Assembly: GCF_000783395.1 (NCBI RefSeq)
Contig: NZ_JSFK01000005.1
Span: forward strand, 62,001 to 126,000
Reading direction: 5' to 3'
Source of the DNA: Pseudomonas chlororaphis
GTDB taxonomy: Bacteria > Pseudomonadota > Gammaproteobacteria > Pseudomonadales > Pseudomonadaceae
DNA length: 64,000 bases
Shown: piece after piece, positions 1-8,943 of the stretch
How positions within the stretch are numbered: position 1 is the stretch's first letter
Layout: the number at the start of each line of letters is the position of its first letter
The notes under the pieces: generated by a model
What the model was told of the DNA's origin: nothing
Databases searched by the model: none
The model's input: the letters and a program-made list of their open reading frames with translations, nothing else
Program-made: the position numbers and the translations under genes

Positions 1-1126
1 GCGCAATCACCATCCGCTGAATCTCGCTCGAGCCTTCATAGATCTGGGTAATCCGCGCATCACGGTAGTACTTCTCGACCGGGTAATCCTCCAGATACCC
101 ATACCCGCCATGAATCTGAATCGCCGACGAGCAGACCTTCTCGGCCATCTCCGATGCAAACAGCTTGGCCTGCGAAGCCTCGGACAAACACGGCTTGCCC
201 GCCGTACGCAGCCGCGCCGCATGCAGGATCATCAAGCGCGCCGCATTGATCTGCATATGCATGTCGGCCAGCAGGTTGGCGATGCTCTGGTGCTCATTGA
301 TCGGTTTGCCGAACTGGATGCGGTCACGCGAATACACCAGCGCCGCTTCAAACGCGGCGCGGGCGATGCCCAGTGCTTGTGCGGCAATGCCGATGCGTCC
401 GCCTTCAAGGTTCGACAGAGCAATCGCCAGACCTTTGCCGCGCTCGCCAAGCAGATTGGCCTCGGGAATGCTGCAGTCGTTCAGCGTCACCGCACAGGTA
501 TCAGAGGCACGGATACCCATCTTGTGCTCGGTGCGATCAACGATAAAACCCGCAGTATCGGTAGGCACCAGAAACGCCGAAATACCTTTCTTGCCCAGGT
601 CCGGATCCGTTACCGCAAACACGATCGCCAGCTTCGCCCGTTTGCCGTTGCTGACAAATTGCTTGGCGCCGTTGATCACCCATTGGCCGTCACGCAGTTC
701 GGCACGGGTGCGCAGGTTGTGCGCTTCGGAACCGGCCTGCGGTTCGGTCAGGCAGAAGCAGCCAATGGTTTGCCCACTGGCCAGATCCGCCAGCCAGGTC
801 TGTTTCTGCGCTTCGCTGCCGTAGTTGAGCACCGGGCCGCAGCCGACCGAGTTGTGAATGCTCATGAATGCGCCCGTCGCGCCGTCACCGGCGGAAATCT
901 CTTCCACGGCCAAGGCGTAGGCGACGTAATCGACGTAAGTGCCGCCACATTCCTCAGGCACTACCATGCCTAACAGCCCCAGCTCACCCATCTTCGCGAC
1001 GAGCGCGTCGTCGATCCAGCCCGCCTTTTCCCAGGCCTGCGCGTGGGGCGCGATTTCGCCACGGGCAAAGTCCCGGGCCATGTCGCGGATCATCACTTGT
1101 TCTTCAGTCAGTTCGAGATCGTGCAT
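1..1126 (-). CDS. Acyl-CoA dehydrogenase, 3' end cut by window edge
   Basis: FAD-dependent acyl-CoA dehydrogenase, which oxidises an acyl-CoA to the 2-enoyl-CoA and passes electrons to ETF. It starts at the ATG at 1126 ([10 protein letters not shown]) and 375 codons are present, so only a few residues of a family protein of about 380 are missing. The N-terminal helical domain is followed by the middle beta domain with the substrate/FAD-loop motif CLTEPQAGS (residues 125-133). The C-terminal helical domain ends in [10 protein letters not shown], which carries the family's catalytic-base glutamate (YEG). The gene lies 3 bases downstream of a 3-hydroxyisobutyryl-CoA hydrolase-like gene on the same strand, which suggests branched-chain acyl-CoA (valine-type) catabolism, with isobutyryl-CoA as a plausible substrate. 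The substrate is inferred from context only. Confidence 0.93.
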   Translation of the reverse strand, partial: MHDLELTEEQVMIRDMARDFARGEIAPHAQAWEKAGWIDDALVAKMGELGLLGMVVPEECGGTYVDYVAYALAVEEISAGDGATGAFMSIHNSVGCGPVLNYGSEAQKQTWLADLASGQTIGCFCLTEPQAGSEAHNLRTRAELRDGQWVINGAKQFVSNGKRAKLAIVFAVTDPDLGKKGISAFLVPTDTAGFIVDRTEHKMGIRASDTCAVTLNDCSIPEANLLGERGKGLAIALSNLEGGRIGIAAQALGIARAAFEAALVYSRDRIQFGKPINEHQSIANLLADMHMQINAARLMILHAARLRTAGKPCLSEASQAKLFASEMAEKVCSSAIQIHGGYGYLEDYPVEKYYRDARITQIYEGSSEIQRMVIA

Positions 1127-1129
1127 GGC

Positions 1130-2236
1130 TCAGCTCCCGCTCTCAGGAAAACCGTGGAAGAAACTCGCGACATGCGCAGCATCCAGCGCAGCGAGGGTCG
1201 GCGGGTTCCAGCGAGGTGTCTTGTCTTTATCGATCAGCAGGGCGCGTACGCCTTCGATCAGGTCGCCGCGGGCGAACCACTGGCGATCCAGATGCAGTTC
1301 GAGAGCGAAGCAGTGCTCCAGGCTCAAGTGACGGCCGCGACGGAGCATTTCCAGGGTCACTGCCATAGCCAGCGGTGAACGGGTTTCAAGCAAGTCTGCC
1401 GTGGTGGTCGCCCATTCGTGACTGTCGGCGACGGTCACCGTGCGCAGTTGTTCGACCATGCTCGGCACATCCGGCAGGGCGAAAAAGTGATCGATGGCCG
1501 GGCGCAAAGCTTCGAGCGGCGCGTCGGGCAGGGTTTGTACTGCGTGTTTGGCCAGCAGGTTTTGCAGCGCTTTGAGCGGCGTGTCCTGCCATTCCATCTG
1601 ATCGAGTTTTTCGTCAAGCAGCGCCAGTTTGCTGCTGTCCAGGTACCAGTCGGCGAGGCCGCAATACAGCGCATCCGCCGCACGAATCTGCACGCCGCTG
1701 ACGCCCAGATAAATGCCCAGCTCACCGGGAATGCGTGGCAGGAAATAGCTGCCGCCGACATCCGGGAAATAACCGATCGCCACTTCCGGCATCGCCAGAC
1801 GACTCTTCTCGGTGACCACGCGCAGATCGGCGCCTTGTACCAGCCCCATGCCGCCGCCGAGGACAAAACCGTCCATCAATGCGAGCACCGGTTTGCGGTA
1901 GTGATGAATCGTCAGGTCGAGGGCGTATTCCTCGACAAAGAAATCTTCGTGCAGCGTGTCGCCGCTTTTGAAACTGTCGTACAGCGAGCGAATGTCGCCA
2001 CCGGCGCAGAAGGCTTTTTCACCGGCACCGCGCAGGACCACGGCGTGAACATTGGTGTCAGTTGCCCAGGCGTCTAGCTGCTGTTGCAGCAAGCGCACCA
2101 TGTCGAGGGTAATGGCGTTGAGACCGGCGGGGCGATTGAGGGTCAGGTGACCGATATGATTGCGAACCTCGGCCAGCACTTCGTGTTGCGTGGCATCCAT
2201 GGACGGTGTCCGCTGGGATGAAGCCTGAGCTGTCAT
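1130..2236 (-). CDS. Enoyl-CoA hydratase/isomerase family, 3-hydroxyisobutyryl-CoA hydrolase-like
   Basis: A crotonase-fold protein of 368 residues. The length and the conserved stretch AGGDIRSLYD followed by PEVAIGYFPDVGGSYFLPR are characteristic of the 3-hydroxyisobutyryl-CoA hydrolase branch rather than of short (about 260 aa) enoyl-CoA hydratases. The expected reaction is hydrolysis of 3-hydroxyisobutyryl-CoA in valine degradation; a plain enoyl-CoA hydratase/isomerase role cannot be excluded. The oxyanion-hole glycines lie in FCAGGD and in GFVLGGGMGL. The start at 2236 is preferred because GGGAG lies about 8 bases upstream; an internal ATG at 2200 is an alternative. It is the first gene of a two-gene unit with the acyl-CoA dehydrogenase. 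Confidence 0.88.
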   Translation of the reverse strand: MTAQASSQRTPSMDATQHEVLAEVRNHIGHLTLNRPAGLNAITLDMVRLLQQQLDAWATDTNVHAVVLRGAGEKAFCAGGDIRSLYDSFKSGDTLHEDFFVEEYALDLTIHHYRKPVLALMDGFVLGGGMGLVQGADLRVVTEKSRLAMPEVAIGYFPDVGGSYFLPRIPGELGIYLGVSGVQIRAADALYCGLADWYLDSSKLALLDEKLDQMEWQDTPLKALQNLLAKHAVQTLPDAPLEALRPAIDHFFALPDVPSMVEQLRTVTVADSHEWATTTADLLETRSPLAMAVTLEMLRRGRHLSLEHCFALELHLDRQWFARGDLIEGVRALLIDKDKTPRWNPPTLAALDAAHVASFFHGFPESGS

Positions 2237-2378
2237 CAGTAACTCCCTGCTTTTATTGTCTTTATTCGAGAAGCTCGCGCGCGAGCATTACCGGATCGTA
2301 ACAGTGCAAATTTGCCGTGTACAACCGGGATATTCGCAGGGGGAGTTTGCGTTTTTACCTTAGGCGAAATAGCAAAGA

Positions 2379-3068
2379 TTACTGGGTGAAGACTTCACCA
2401 ATGCTGCGACGCTTGGCGTGCAGTTCGCTGGCGTGGATCAGTTGTTCGAGATCTTCGGGGGTGACATCGATGAACGCTTCCATGTCGGCCAACGCCCGCT
2501 TGAGGTCTTCGGCGGTGATGGCCTGACTGTCGACGGGGGCAACGATCGGCGCCGGTTCAGCCGGACGTTTCGGATAACGAATGCGCGTCAGGTTGTTGTA
2601 GGCGAGGGCACTGAGCAGCATGCACGCCGCGCCGAGCATCACCGGTTCCATGGCTTTCCAGTCCATGGCGATGGTCGCCGGATCGGCCAGCACCAGTGTC
2701 AGTGCCAACGCCCCGGCCGGCGGATGCAGACAACGCAGCCAGCACATCAGAATCAGCGCCATGCCCGCCGCCAGGCAGGCGCTGCCCAGAGTTCGGCCGA
2801 GCACGTGAGCGACCAGCAGCGCAACGACGCCGGCACACAAATAGCCACCGAGAATCGACCACGGCTGGGCGAGGGCGCCCGAGGACACGGCGAACAGCAA
2901 CACTGCCGATGCGCCCAGCGGGCCGATCAGGTGATAGGCGACGTCATGACCGAACACCTGCGCGCAAAACCACACGCTGAACAACGTGCCCAGCGCCATG
3001 CCGATCGCGGCACGGCTCCATTCGGTGGGGCGGGTATTGATGGCGGCGGGCAACCAGCGAGCGAGCAT
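2379..3068 (-). CDS. HPP family integral membrane protein
   Basis: A 229-residue inner-membrane protein of the HPP family, named for the His-Pro-Pro motif seen here as LHPPAGALAL. Four to five hydrophobic segments occupy roughly residues 20-165, and the polar C-terminal tail (about 60 residues) is acidic and helical. The function of the family is poorly known; some relatives have been linked to nitrite transport or fused to CBS domains, and no CBS domain is present here. The reading frame extends further upstream, but the ATG at 3068 (MLARWLPAA) is the natural start because it leads straight into the membrane region and has AAGGA 11-15 bases upstream. A perfect dyad lies about 140 bases upstream. 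Confidence 0.82.
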   Translation of the reverse strand: MLARWLPAAINTRPTEWSRAAIGMALGTLFSVWFCAQVFGHDVAYHLIGPLGASAVLLFAVSSGALAQPWSILGGYLCAGVVALLVAHVLGRTLGSACLAAGMALILMCWLRCLHPPAGALALTLVLADPATIAMDWKAMEPVMLGAACMLLSALAYNNLTRIRYPKRPAEPAPIVAPVDSQAITAEDLKRALADMEAFIDVTPEDLEQLIHASELHAKRRSIGEVFTQ

Positions 3069-3205
3069 GTGAATCCGATCCTTGCAGCAAATTCGAGGCA
3101 AAAAAAAGGACTTGTCCGGCATATCCGGAAAGCCCTCGAAGCGTTCCAACATTGGGGGAGGAACCCGCACAGTGTGCCGATCAAAATCGATGCTGACAAA
3201 TTCAT

Positions 3206-3230
3206 ATTAATGCACATTTAGTGCATTAAT
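3206..3230. promoter_or_regulatory. Perfect 10-bp inverted repeat (operator-like dyad)
   Basis: ATTAATGCAC and GTGCATTAAT are exact reverse complements separated by ATTTA. The dyad sits upstream of the HPP gene and covers the stop codon of the MFS gene. No T-run follows on either strand, so it looks more like a protein-binding site than a terminator, though a factor-dependent 3' hairpin for the MFS gene is possible. Confidence 0.5.
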
Positions 3231-4404
3231 TTTGAATTGAAGCGACTCGACGGCCACTGACGAAACACAAATAGCCGCCCAGCGCCGCCATTGCGCTCAA
3301 GGCATAGAACATGCTCGGCGCCGGTGTGTGCATCAGCAGAAATCCGCACATGACCGGGCTGGCCGCGCCGCCCAGGGCCGCCAGGTTCTGCGCGCCGTAA
3401 TAGCTGCCGCGCAGTTCTTCCGGGGCGAGGGTGTCGACAAACAAAAAGTCGGCCGGGTAAATGATCATCTCGCCCAAGGTGAAGATGAACATCGCCACGC
3501 ACCAGCCGACCAGACTGTCGGCCAGACTGAAGCCGATCAGCCCGACGATGAACAACGCGGTGCCGCCGGCAATCCAGTAACGCAGGTGTTCACGGGTGAG
3601 CAATCGGCCGACTTGGTACTGCAACACAATCACCGTGATTGCGTTGCAAGCGAGCAGAGCGGCCATGGTGTCCAGCGTCTGTTGCTGGGTATGCGTGACT
3701 AGCAGGTATTGCGACAGGTACAGGGTGAAACGCCCGTGTACCAGCGTGCTGAGCAGGCAACCCAAAGTAAACAGGATCATCGTGCGGTCGTTTTTCAGGA
3801 TGATCAGGGTCTTCAGAAAGCTTTGTGGCTGAGCCACTACTGAGACTGGATCTGCTTCGCGGGCGACACCGAGCAGCAGAAAGATGCTGCCGAGCGCAAT
3901 CGCCCCCGCGACGATAAACGGCGCTGACGGCTGAACGCCGGCGATCACCACACCAATCATCGGGCCGACGGCGTAACCGATGTTGGTCAGCGTGTAGTTC
4001 AGGGAAAACGCCTTGACCCGTTGGCCCACCGGCAGGTTTTCACTGAGGATGGCTTTGGAGCAGATCAGGAACAGCGCCGACGCCGTTTCGCTGATGATCA
4101 GCACCAGGGTGACCAGATACAGATTCTGCGCGAAGGTCAGCAGGATCAGACCGATACCGCTGGAGAGCATGGTCAGGATCAGTAACTGGCGCTTGTCCAG
4201 CCGATCGATGATGTAGCCGCCGTACAACGACAACAACGTGGCGCTGAACACCGCAATGCCCAGCAACAGGCCGACGTCTTGCGGGTTGAGGCCGAGCTTG
4301 TTGCTGAGGAACAGCGTCAGTAGCGGGCTGATCAGCGCGCGGCTGATAACAACGGTCAGCGAGCTGATCATCAGCCGGCGGATGAGGCGCGAGTAGGTGG
4401 CCAC
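3226..4404 (-). CDS. MFS transporter
   Basis: A 392-residue major facilitator superfamily protein with about 12 hydrophobic segments. The loop between TM2 and TM3 carries the MFS signature-like GGYIIDRLDKRQ (about residues 62-73). The overall look resembles the MdtH-type drug/proton antiporter subgroup, so export of a small toxic molecule is likely, but the substrate cannot be read from sequence. The start is GTG at 4404; an ATG at 4371 is the next option but would shorten the N-terminal amphipathic segment. The gene stands alone on the minus strand, with a REP pair between it and the upstream GNAT gene. Confidence 0.87.
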   Translation of the reverse strand: MATYSRLIRRLMISSLTVVISRALISPLLTLFLSNKLGLNPQDVGLLLGIAVFSATLLSLYGGYIIDRLDKRQLLILTMLSSGIGLILLTFAQNLYLVTLVLIISETASALFLICSKAILSENLPVGQRVKAFSLNYTLTNIGYAVGPMIGVVIAGVQPSAPFIVAGAIALGSIFLLLGVAREADPVSVVAQPQSFLKTLIILKNDRTMILFTLGCLLSTLVHGRFTLYLSQYLLVTHTQQQTLDTMAALLACNAITVIVLQYQVGRLLTREHLRYWIAGGTALFIVGLIGFSLADSLVGWCVAMFIFTLGEMIIYPADFLFVDTLAPEELRGSYYGAQNLAALGGAASPVMCGFLLMHTPAPSMFYALSAMAALGGYLCFVSGRRVASIQN

Positions 4405-4494
4405 GAAGGGTCAATGTCCTTATTTCAAATGCCTGGCGTGCGTGCGTCATCCTTACCGGGCAATCACCACCGGTCAAGCCGACACACCACAATT

Positions 4495-4587
4495 CCTGTG
4501 GGAGCGAGCCTGCTCGCGAATGAGTTGTACCAGATACATCAATGTTGACTGACACTCCGCCTTCGCGAGCAGGTTCGCTCCCACAAG
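4495..4587. repeat. REP pair (inverted GTGGGAGCGAGCCTGCTCGCG elements)
   Basis: Two Pseudomonas-type REP units in inverted orientation: CTGTGGGAGCGAGCCTGCTC on the left and its near-reverse complement ending in TCGCTCCCACAAG on the right, separated by about 45 bases. The same pair design recurs at 45013-45105. It lies in the gap between the GNAT gene and the MFS gene, both on the minus strand. Confidence 0.9.
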
Positions 4588-4601
4588 AACCTTCATTGCT
4601 T

Positions 4602-5120
4602 TCAAATCAGGGGCAGACGCATGGCGCAGCGTCGCGCTGCGGGAAAGCCGCAGAGGACTTCGGCTTGCAGCGCATCGCGTAAATGGCGATCGGCTTGTAC
4701 ATTCGCCAACTCGACAAACCCCAACCTCTGATAAAACGGCGCATTCCACGGCAGATCGCGAAAGGTGGTGAGCGTCACTGAGTTCAACTGCATCGCCCGC
4801 GCTTGTTCGATGATTGCCGCAACCAGTGCGCGACCAATGCCTTGTCCCTGAAAAGCCTGACTGACGGATAGCTCCTCAATGTGCAGGTGCTGATCGATGT
4901 CTACAGCACGAACAAACCCAGTCAGTTGCACATCGCTATTTTCAGCAACCCACACGTATGCCTGTTCGATGGCCTGCAGATGCTGGGCAGCATCGGGCAC
5001 TTCGGCGTCGGCCAGCCAAGCCAGTGGCGGATCAAGACGAAACAACTCGGCGGCCGAGCGTTCGATGGCGGGGAGGGCGTCCGCGTCGCAGGGACGAGCG
5101 CGGCGTACAAGAGACGTCAT
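4602..5120 (-). CDS. GNAT family N-acetyltransferase
   Basis: A 172-residue GCN5-related acetyltransferase. The acetyl-CoA-binding motif A appears as LSVSQAFQGQGIGRALV (Q/RxxGxG/A form, about residues 85-101), followed by the motif B stretch NAPFYQRLGFVEL typical of the family. The N-terminal start MTSLVRRARPCDADAL is a common GNAT opening. The acceptor (amino acid, amine, antibiotic or protein N-terminus) cannot be told from sequence. It starts at the ATG at 5120. A palindromic repeat lies upstream and a REP pair downstream, so it is probably transcribed on its own. Confidence 0.88.
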   Translation of the reverse strand: MTSLVRRARPCDADALPAIERSAAELFRLDPPLAWLADAEVPDAAQHLQAIEQAYVWVAENSDVQLTGFVRAVDIDQHLHIEELSVSQAFQGQGIGRALVAAIIEQARAMQLNSVTLTTFRDLPWNAPFYQRLGFVELANVQADRHLRDALQAEVLCGFPAARRCAMRLPLI

Positions 5121-5140
5121 TGTGACCAGTTCCGTGGCGG

Positions 5141-5210
5141 CGATCTTGATTTGGGACGCAGAGCGTCCCCGGCTGCATTCCCACGCAGAGCGTGGGAACG
5201 ATCAAGATCG
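5141..5210. repeat. Nested palindromic intergenic repeat
   Basis: CGATCTTGAT (5141-5150) and ATCAAGATCG (5201-5210) form a perfect outer stem. Inside are the palindrome TGGGACGCAGAGCGTCCC (5152-5169) and a second one around CCCACGCAGAGCGTGGG. The inner units recur at 21702-21812. The element begins 17 bases after the stop of the last gene of the arn-ugd unit and may act as its 3' hairpin. Confidence 0.8.
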
Positions 5211-5226
5211 CAGCCTTCGGCAACAC

Positions 5227-6849
5227 CTACAAGGGTTTCAGGTAAAGCAGGACATATTCGTTTTTGTCGAATTGACCGCTCAACGTCGGCTGCAATGCAC
5301 CGATGGGCGTGCTGGGCAAGGCCTGGAAATCGCTGCGATCCATCATCAGCCACGCCGGACCCTCGATGGCTTCCAGTTGCTGGATGCTGTCACTGAACTG
5401 CGGTTGCAGATCCTGCCCGATATTGACCATGAACTTGATCGCTTTCGCGTCCTTGCCCATACCGTGCAGCACCAGCGGCGCCGGGTTTTGTTGAACCTGG
5501 GCGAACACCGCGCGGCTGAACGTCTGGGTGTCGTACAAACGGCGCTCCACCGGTTCGAACACCGCCACGTACACCGTCCACAGCGCCAACACGGCACACA
5601 ACGCCAACAGTTCGGCGCGCCAATGCGGGACCAATAATCGCGACAACGCCAACAGCTGCAGCACGCCCAACGCGATCAAAACAATGGAAACCTCACCCAA
5701 TTGCTCGGGAAAGCGCCGTTGAGCGACCAGCAACACCACCATCAACAAGCCCGGCGTGACCAGCCACAAGCCCATGATCAAGCCGCGCAACCAGCGGAAC
5801 ACCCGCCCATGCGCCACCTGAAACGGATACGCCGCAATGATCGCGGCCATGGGCAACATCGGCAGCAGATACCGCGCCTTCTTCGCCTGCGGAATCGACA
5901 AGCCGACCATCACAATCAGTCCGGCTGCCGCGCAATACTGCACCAAGCGTAACGCCGGGCCACGCTGCTGCGGTTTGCTCAGCCAGGCCGCCGCCAACAC
6001 CAGCAATGCCAACGGATACGCGAGCGCATAGTTACCAAACGAGCTGGTGAAGTAATACAGCGAACCACTGACGCCTTCGCTGCCGTCCATGCGTCCCATG
6101 AACTGCATGCGGATCACGTCCTGCAGGAACACCGGCCCACCGCTGACCTGCGCCAGCCATAACAACAACCCGACACACGCGGCCAGCAACAGCGAAGCCA
6201 ACACACCGAACACCAGCAACCGCGACCACTCACGGTTGAGCAGGTAATAACTGCAGAGCATGCCAGTCGGCACCACCAGACCAATCGGCCCGCGAATGCC
6301 GAAACCGAGCAACAGCAAGGCAAAGATCAACGGCCAGCGGCGCCCGCCAGCAAAATACTCATGGGCATAACCCAGATAGAACACCGCAAACGCCACCGCC
6401 GCGAGCATCAAGTCCTGCGACACCGCGCGCACTTCGGTGACAAAGCCACTGGTGAGCATCAGCAACGCAATACTGATCAACGCCCAACGCCGCGAGTACG
6501 GCGCCAGCAGTCGATACATCAGCGTCACGATCAGCGCACCGGCGACGGCACTCGGCGCCCACGCGGTCAACGCATTCACCGCGCCGAACGGCAACGACAG
6601 CAGCCAGATAAACAGTGTCGAAACTGCTGAATAATCCGCGTACGGCTGACCGTAAGTGGTCGGAAACACCGTCGGCCCATGCCGCAGCATTTCCTGCGCG
6701 AACAACACAAACCGCGAATCGAAACCAATCGGAGCCTGCCCGTAGACCCCGGCCATGAACAATAAAAACGCCAGCAGCCCTGCGATCAGCGACTGCCGGC
6801 GAATCTCAGGCGACAGCGTGATCAAGCGACGTCGGACGCGTGCGGCCAC
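5227..6849 (-). CDS. ArnT-like (GT39/GT83 family) membrane glycosyltransferase
   Basis: A 540-residue polytopic membrane protein resembling the dolichyl-phosphate-mannose/ArnT glycosyltransferase fold: about a dozen hydrophobic segments, an acidic residue in the first periplasmic loop (PIGFDSRFVLFAQEML), and a C-terminal periplasmic-looking domain. Such enzymes move a sugar from an undecaprenyl-phosphate carrier to an outer-membrane acceptor. It follows ugd directly, so it may add a sugar to the same lipid A/LPS target as ArnT; the donor is unknown. The start is uncertain. GTG at 6849 overlaps ugd by 28 bases, while a TTG at 6825 would recreate the 4-base overlap style of the rest of the operon. 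The next ATG would remove part of the first membrane segment. Confidence 0.8.
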   Translation of the reverse strand: MAARVRRRLITLSPEIRRQSLIAGLLAFLLFMAGVYGQAPIGFDSRFVLFAQEMLRHGPTVFPTTYGQPYADYSAVSTLFIWLLSLPFGAVNALTAWAPSAVAGALIVTLMYRLLAPYSRRWALISIALLMLTSGFVTEVRAVSQDLMLAAVAFAVFYLGYAHEYFAGGRRWPLIFALLLLGFGIRGPIGLVVPTGMLCSYYLLNREWSRLLVFGVLASLLLAACVGLLLWLAQVSGGPVFLQDVIRMQFMGRMDGSEGVSGSLYYFTSSFGNYALAYPLALLVLAAAWLSKPQQRGPALRLVQYCAAAGLIVMVGLSIPQAKKARYLLPMLPMAAIIAAYPFQVAHGRVFRWLRGLIMGLWLVTPGLLMVVLLVAQRRFPEQLGEVSIVLIALGVLQLLALSRLLVPHWRAELLALCAVLALWTVYVAVFEPVERRLYDTQTFSRAVFAQVQQNPAPLVLHGMGKDAKAIKFMVNIGQDLQPQFSDSIQQLEAIEGPAWLMMDRSDFQALPSTPIGALQPTLSGQFDKNEYVLLYLKPL

Positions 6850-8201
6850 TGTTGCAGCGGGATCGGCAACTTACGCGATTCGCCACGGCCCATCGGGAAG
6901 TACTGGAAGCCATTGCGTGCCAGACGCTCGGCGTCGTACAGGTTGCGGCCGTCGAAAATCACCGGGGTGTTGAGGCGCTGTTTGATCAGGTCGAAATCCG
7001 GCGCCTTGAACTGCTGCCACTCGGTGCAGATGATCAACGCGTCGGCGCCGGGCAACACCGATTCCGGCGTGCCCATCAGCATCAGTTTCGATTCGTCCGG
7101 GTAGAGGTTCTGGGTTTCCTGCATGGCCTCCGGGTCGAAGGCGCGCACGCTGGCACCGGCGGCCCACAGTTCTTCCAGCAACACGCGGCTCGGCGCGTCG
7201 CGCATGTCATCAGTGTTGGGTTTGAACGCCAGGCCCCACAGGGCGAAGGTCTTGCCACGCAGATCGCCGCGGTAGAACGCGTTGATACGCTCGAACAGCT
7301 TGTGTTTCTGCCGTTGGTTGATCGCCTCGACCGCTTGCAGCAAGTCGCTGGAGCAATGCGCTTCTTCGGCGCTGTGGATCAGCGCGCGCATGTCTTTGGG
7401 GAAGCACGAACCGCCATAGCCGCAGCCCGGGTAGATGAAGTGGTAACCGATGCGCGTGTCGGCACCGATGCCCTGACGCACCGATTCGATATCGGCGCCC
7501 AGGTGTTCGGCGAGTTCGGCGATCTGGTTAATGAAACTGATCTTGGTCGCCAGCATGCAGTTGGCGGCGTACTTGGTCAGCTCGGCGCTGCGCAGGTCCA
7601 TGAACATGATGCGGTCATGGTTGCGGTTGAACGGCGAGTACAGATCACGCATTACGTCGCGCACTTCATCGCCTTCGCAACCGATAACGATACGGTCCGG
7701 GCGTCGGCAGTCGGCAACCGCCGAGCCTTCCTTGAGAAATTCTGGATTGGAGACGATATCGAACTGCAGCAGTCGACCGACCTTGATCAAGGCTTTTTCA
7801 ATGTGCGTGCGCAGGGTGTCGCCGGTGCCCACCGGCACCGTGGATTTCTCGACGATGATCAACGGCTGCTCACGATGGCGGGCAATGGCATCGCCGACCG
7901 ACAGCACGTAACGCAGATCCGCCGAGCCGTCCTCACGCGACGGCGTGCCCACTGCGATAAACGCGACCCGCGCGTGCTGCACGGCGAGCTTTTCATCGGT
8001 GGTGAATTGCAGGCGTTTCGAATCCAGACCTTCGCGCACCAGGCTGGCCAGTCCCGGTTCGAAAATGCTCACGTGACCCTGGCGCAACAGGTCGACCTTC
8101 TTCTGGTCGACGTCCATGCACACGACATCATGGCCGACCTCGGCCAACACAGCCGCTTGCACCAGACCGACGTAACCGCTGCCAAATACTGTGATTTTCA
8201 T
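6822..8201 (-). CDS. ugd: UDP-glucose 6-dehydrogenase
   Basis: Oxidises UDP-glucose to UDP-glucuronate using 2 NAD+, supplying the precursor for ArnA. The 459-residue protein begins [12 protein letters not shown] with the NAD-binding GxGxxG at residues 7-12. The substrate-binding EFLKEG is at 154-159 and the catalytic cysteine is C266 in GGSCFPKD. The length is normal for the family. The ATG at 8201 overlaps the arnF stop by 4 bases (ATGA); open frame upstream of this ATG belongs to the arnF region and is not part of the protein. The position at the end of the arn genes matches Pseudomonas arn operons. Confidence 0.96.
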   Translation of the reverse strand: MKITVFGSGYVGLVQAAVLAEVGHDVVCMDVDQKKVDLLRQGHVSIFEPGLASLVREGLDSKRLQFTTDEKLAVQHARVAFIAVGTPSREDGSADLRYVLSVGDAIARHREQPLIIVEKSTVPVGTGDTLRTHIEKALIKVGRLLQFDIVSNPEFLKEGSAVADCRRPDRIVIGCEGDEVRDVMRDLYSPFNRNHDRIMFMDLRSAELTKYAANCMLATKISFINQIAELAEHLGADIESVRQGIGADTRIGYHFIYPGCGYGGSCFPKDMRALIHSAEEAHCSSDLLQAVEAINQRQKHKLFERINAFYRGDLRGKTFALWGLAFKPNTDDMRDAPSRVLLEELWAAGASVRAFDPEAMQETQNLYPDESKLMLMGTPESVLPGADALIICTEWQQFKAPDFDLIKQRLNTPVIFDGRNLYDAERLARNGFQYFPMGRGESRKLPIPLQQWPHASDVA

Positions 8202-8602
8202 GGAGCACTCCTGAATTCGGGCGCACGAGCCGGACGAGTGTTGATGGTGATGACCCCGAGCATGACCAGCGCCACGCCCAGTGATTTGGTGAAACTGAAG
8301 GATTCGTTGAACAGCGGCAGACTGGCCGCCAGCAGATACACCAGCGCATAGCTGATGCTCAGCAGCGAGTAAGCGCGGCCCAGCGGCAGATCGCGCAGGG
8401 CGGCGAGCCAGCAGAGCATCGACAGGGCGTAGGCAAAAATCGCCGCGATGACCACGGCCAGCGCGCGCCAATCGAGGCTGTCGATGTGCAGCCATTGTTC
8501 CGGTGCGGGCAGACGGGTCATGCTCCAGCGCATGCCCAATTGCGCAGCGCTGACGAGAAACACGCTGCCCAACGCGAAGGTGATGCCACGGCGCGGGTTC
8601 AT
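8198..8602 (-). CDS. arnF: 4-amino-4-deoxy-L-arabinose-phosphoundecaprenol flippase subunit ArnF
   Basis: A 134-residue small membrane protein with four hydrophobic segments, EamA/SMR-like. With ArnE it is thought to flip undecaprenyl-phosphate-L-Ara4N across the inner membrane so that ArnT can use it. Start at the ATG at 8602 ([12 protein letters not shown]), which overlaps the arnE stop by 4 bases; longer in-frame starts lie inside arnE. It is identified mainly by position between arnE and ugd and by the EamA-like pattern ([16 protein letters not shown]), since sequence conservation in this family is weak. Confidence 0.88.
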   Translation of the reverse strand: MNPRRGITFALGSVFLVSAAQLGMRWSMTRLPAPEQWLHIDSLDWRALAVVIAAIFAYALSMLCWLAALRDLPLGRAYSLLSISYALVYLLAASLPLFNESFSFTKSLGVALVMLGVITINTRPARAPEFRSAP

Positions 8603-8943
8603 GACTGTTGCCCCAGCAAAACCACGCCGCCGATTACCAACGCCACGCCAAGCCAATGCTGGCGGTCGATGGGTTCACGGAAGACGAAACGGGCAATCAG
8701 AGTGATCAGGACAAAATTGAGGCTGAGCATCGGGTAAGCGATGCCGACTTCCAGACGCTGCAGCACCAGCAGCCAGACCAACAGGCCCGAGCCGAGGGCG
8801 AGCAGGGCCAGCCACAACCACGGCGAGCGCAGTTTGGCGGTCAGCGAAGAGTCGACCCCGCGCCAACTCTCCACGGCGTACTTTTGCGCGACCTGTCCCA
8901 AACAGGTCAGCAGGCATGCGGCCAACAGCAGCAACAGGCTCAT
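8599..8943 (-). CDS. arnE: 4-amino-4-deoxy-L-arabinose-phosphoundecaprenol flippase subunit ArnE
   Basis: A 114-residue SMR-type membrane protein with four hydrophobic helices; the stretch [20 protein letters not shown] is characteristic of ArnE. It is the partner of ArnF in moving the L-Ara4N lipid carrier to the periplasmic face. The ATG at 8943 overlaps the arnT stop by 4 bases, and its own stop overlaps arnF by 4 bases, which points to translational coupling of the flippase subunits with ArnT. Confidence 0.9.
   Translation of the reverse strand: MSLLLLLAACLLTCLGQVAQKYAVESWRGVDSSLTAKLRSPWLWLALLALGSGLLVWLLVLQRLEVGIAYPMLSLNFVLITLIARFVFREPIDRQHWLGVALVIGGVVLLGQQS

Noticed and set aside
110..973. 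Long plus-strand open frame opposite the acyl-CoA dehydrogenase
   Set aside because: It is a shadow of the minus-strand dehydrogenase; the translation is Arg/His/Gln-rich and has no family resemblance.
3206..3230. NtrC site reading of the TGCAC-N5-GTGCA dyad
   Set aside because: The NtrC consensus has TGCACC-N5-GGTGCA, so half-site spacing differs by two bases; left as an unassigned dyad.
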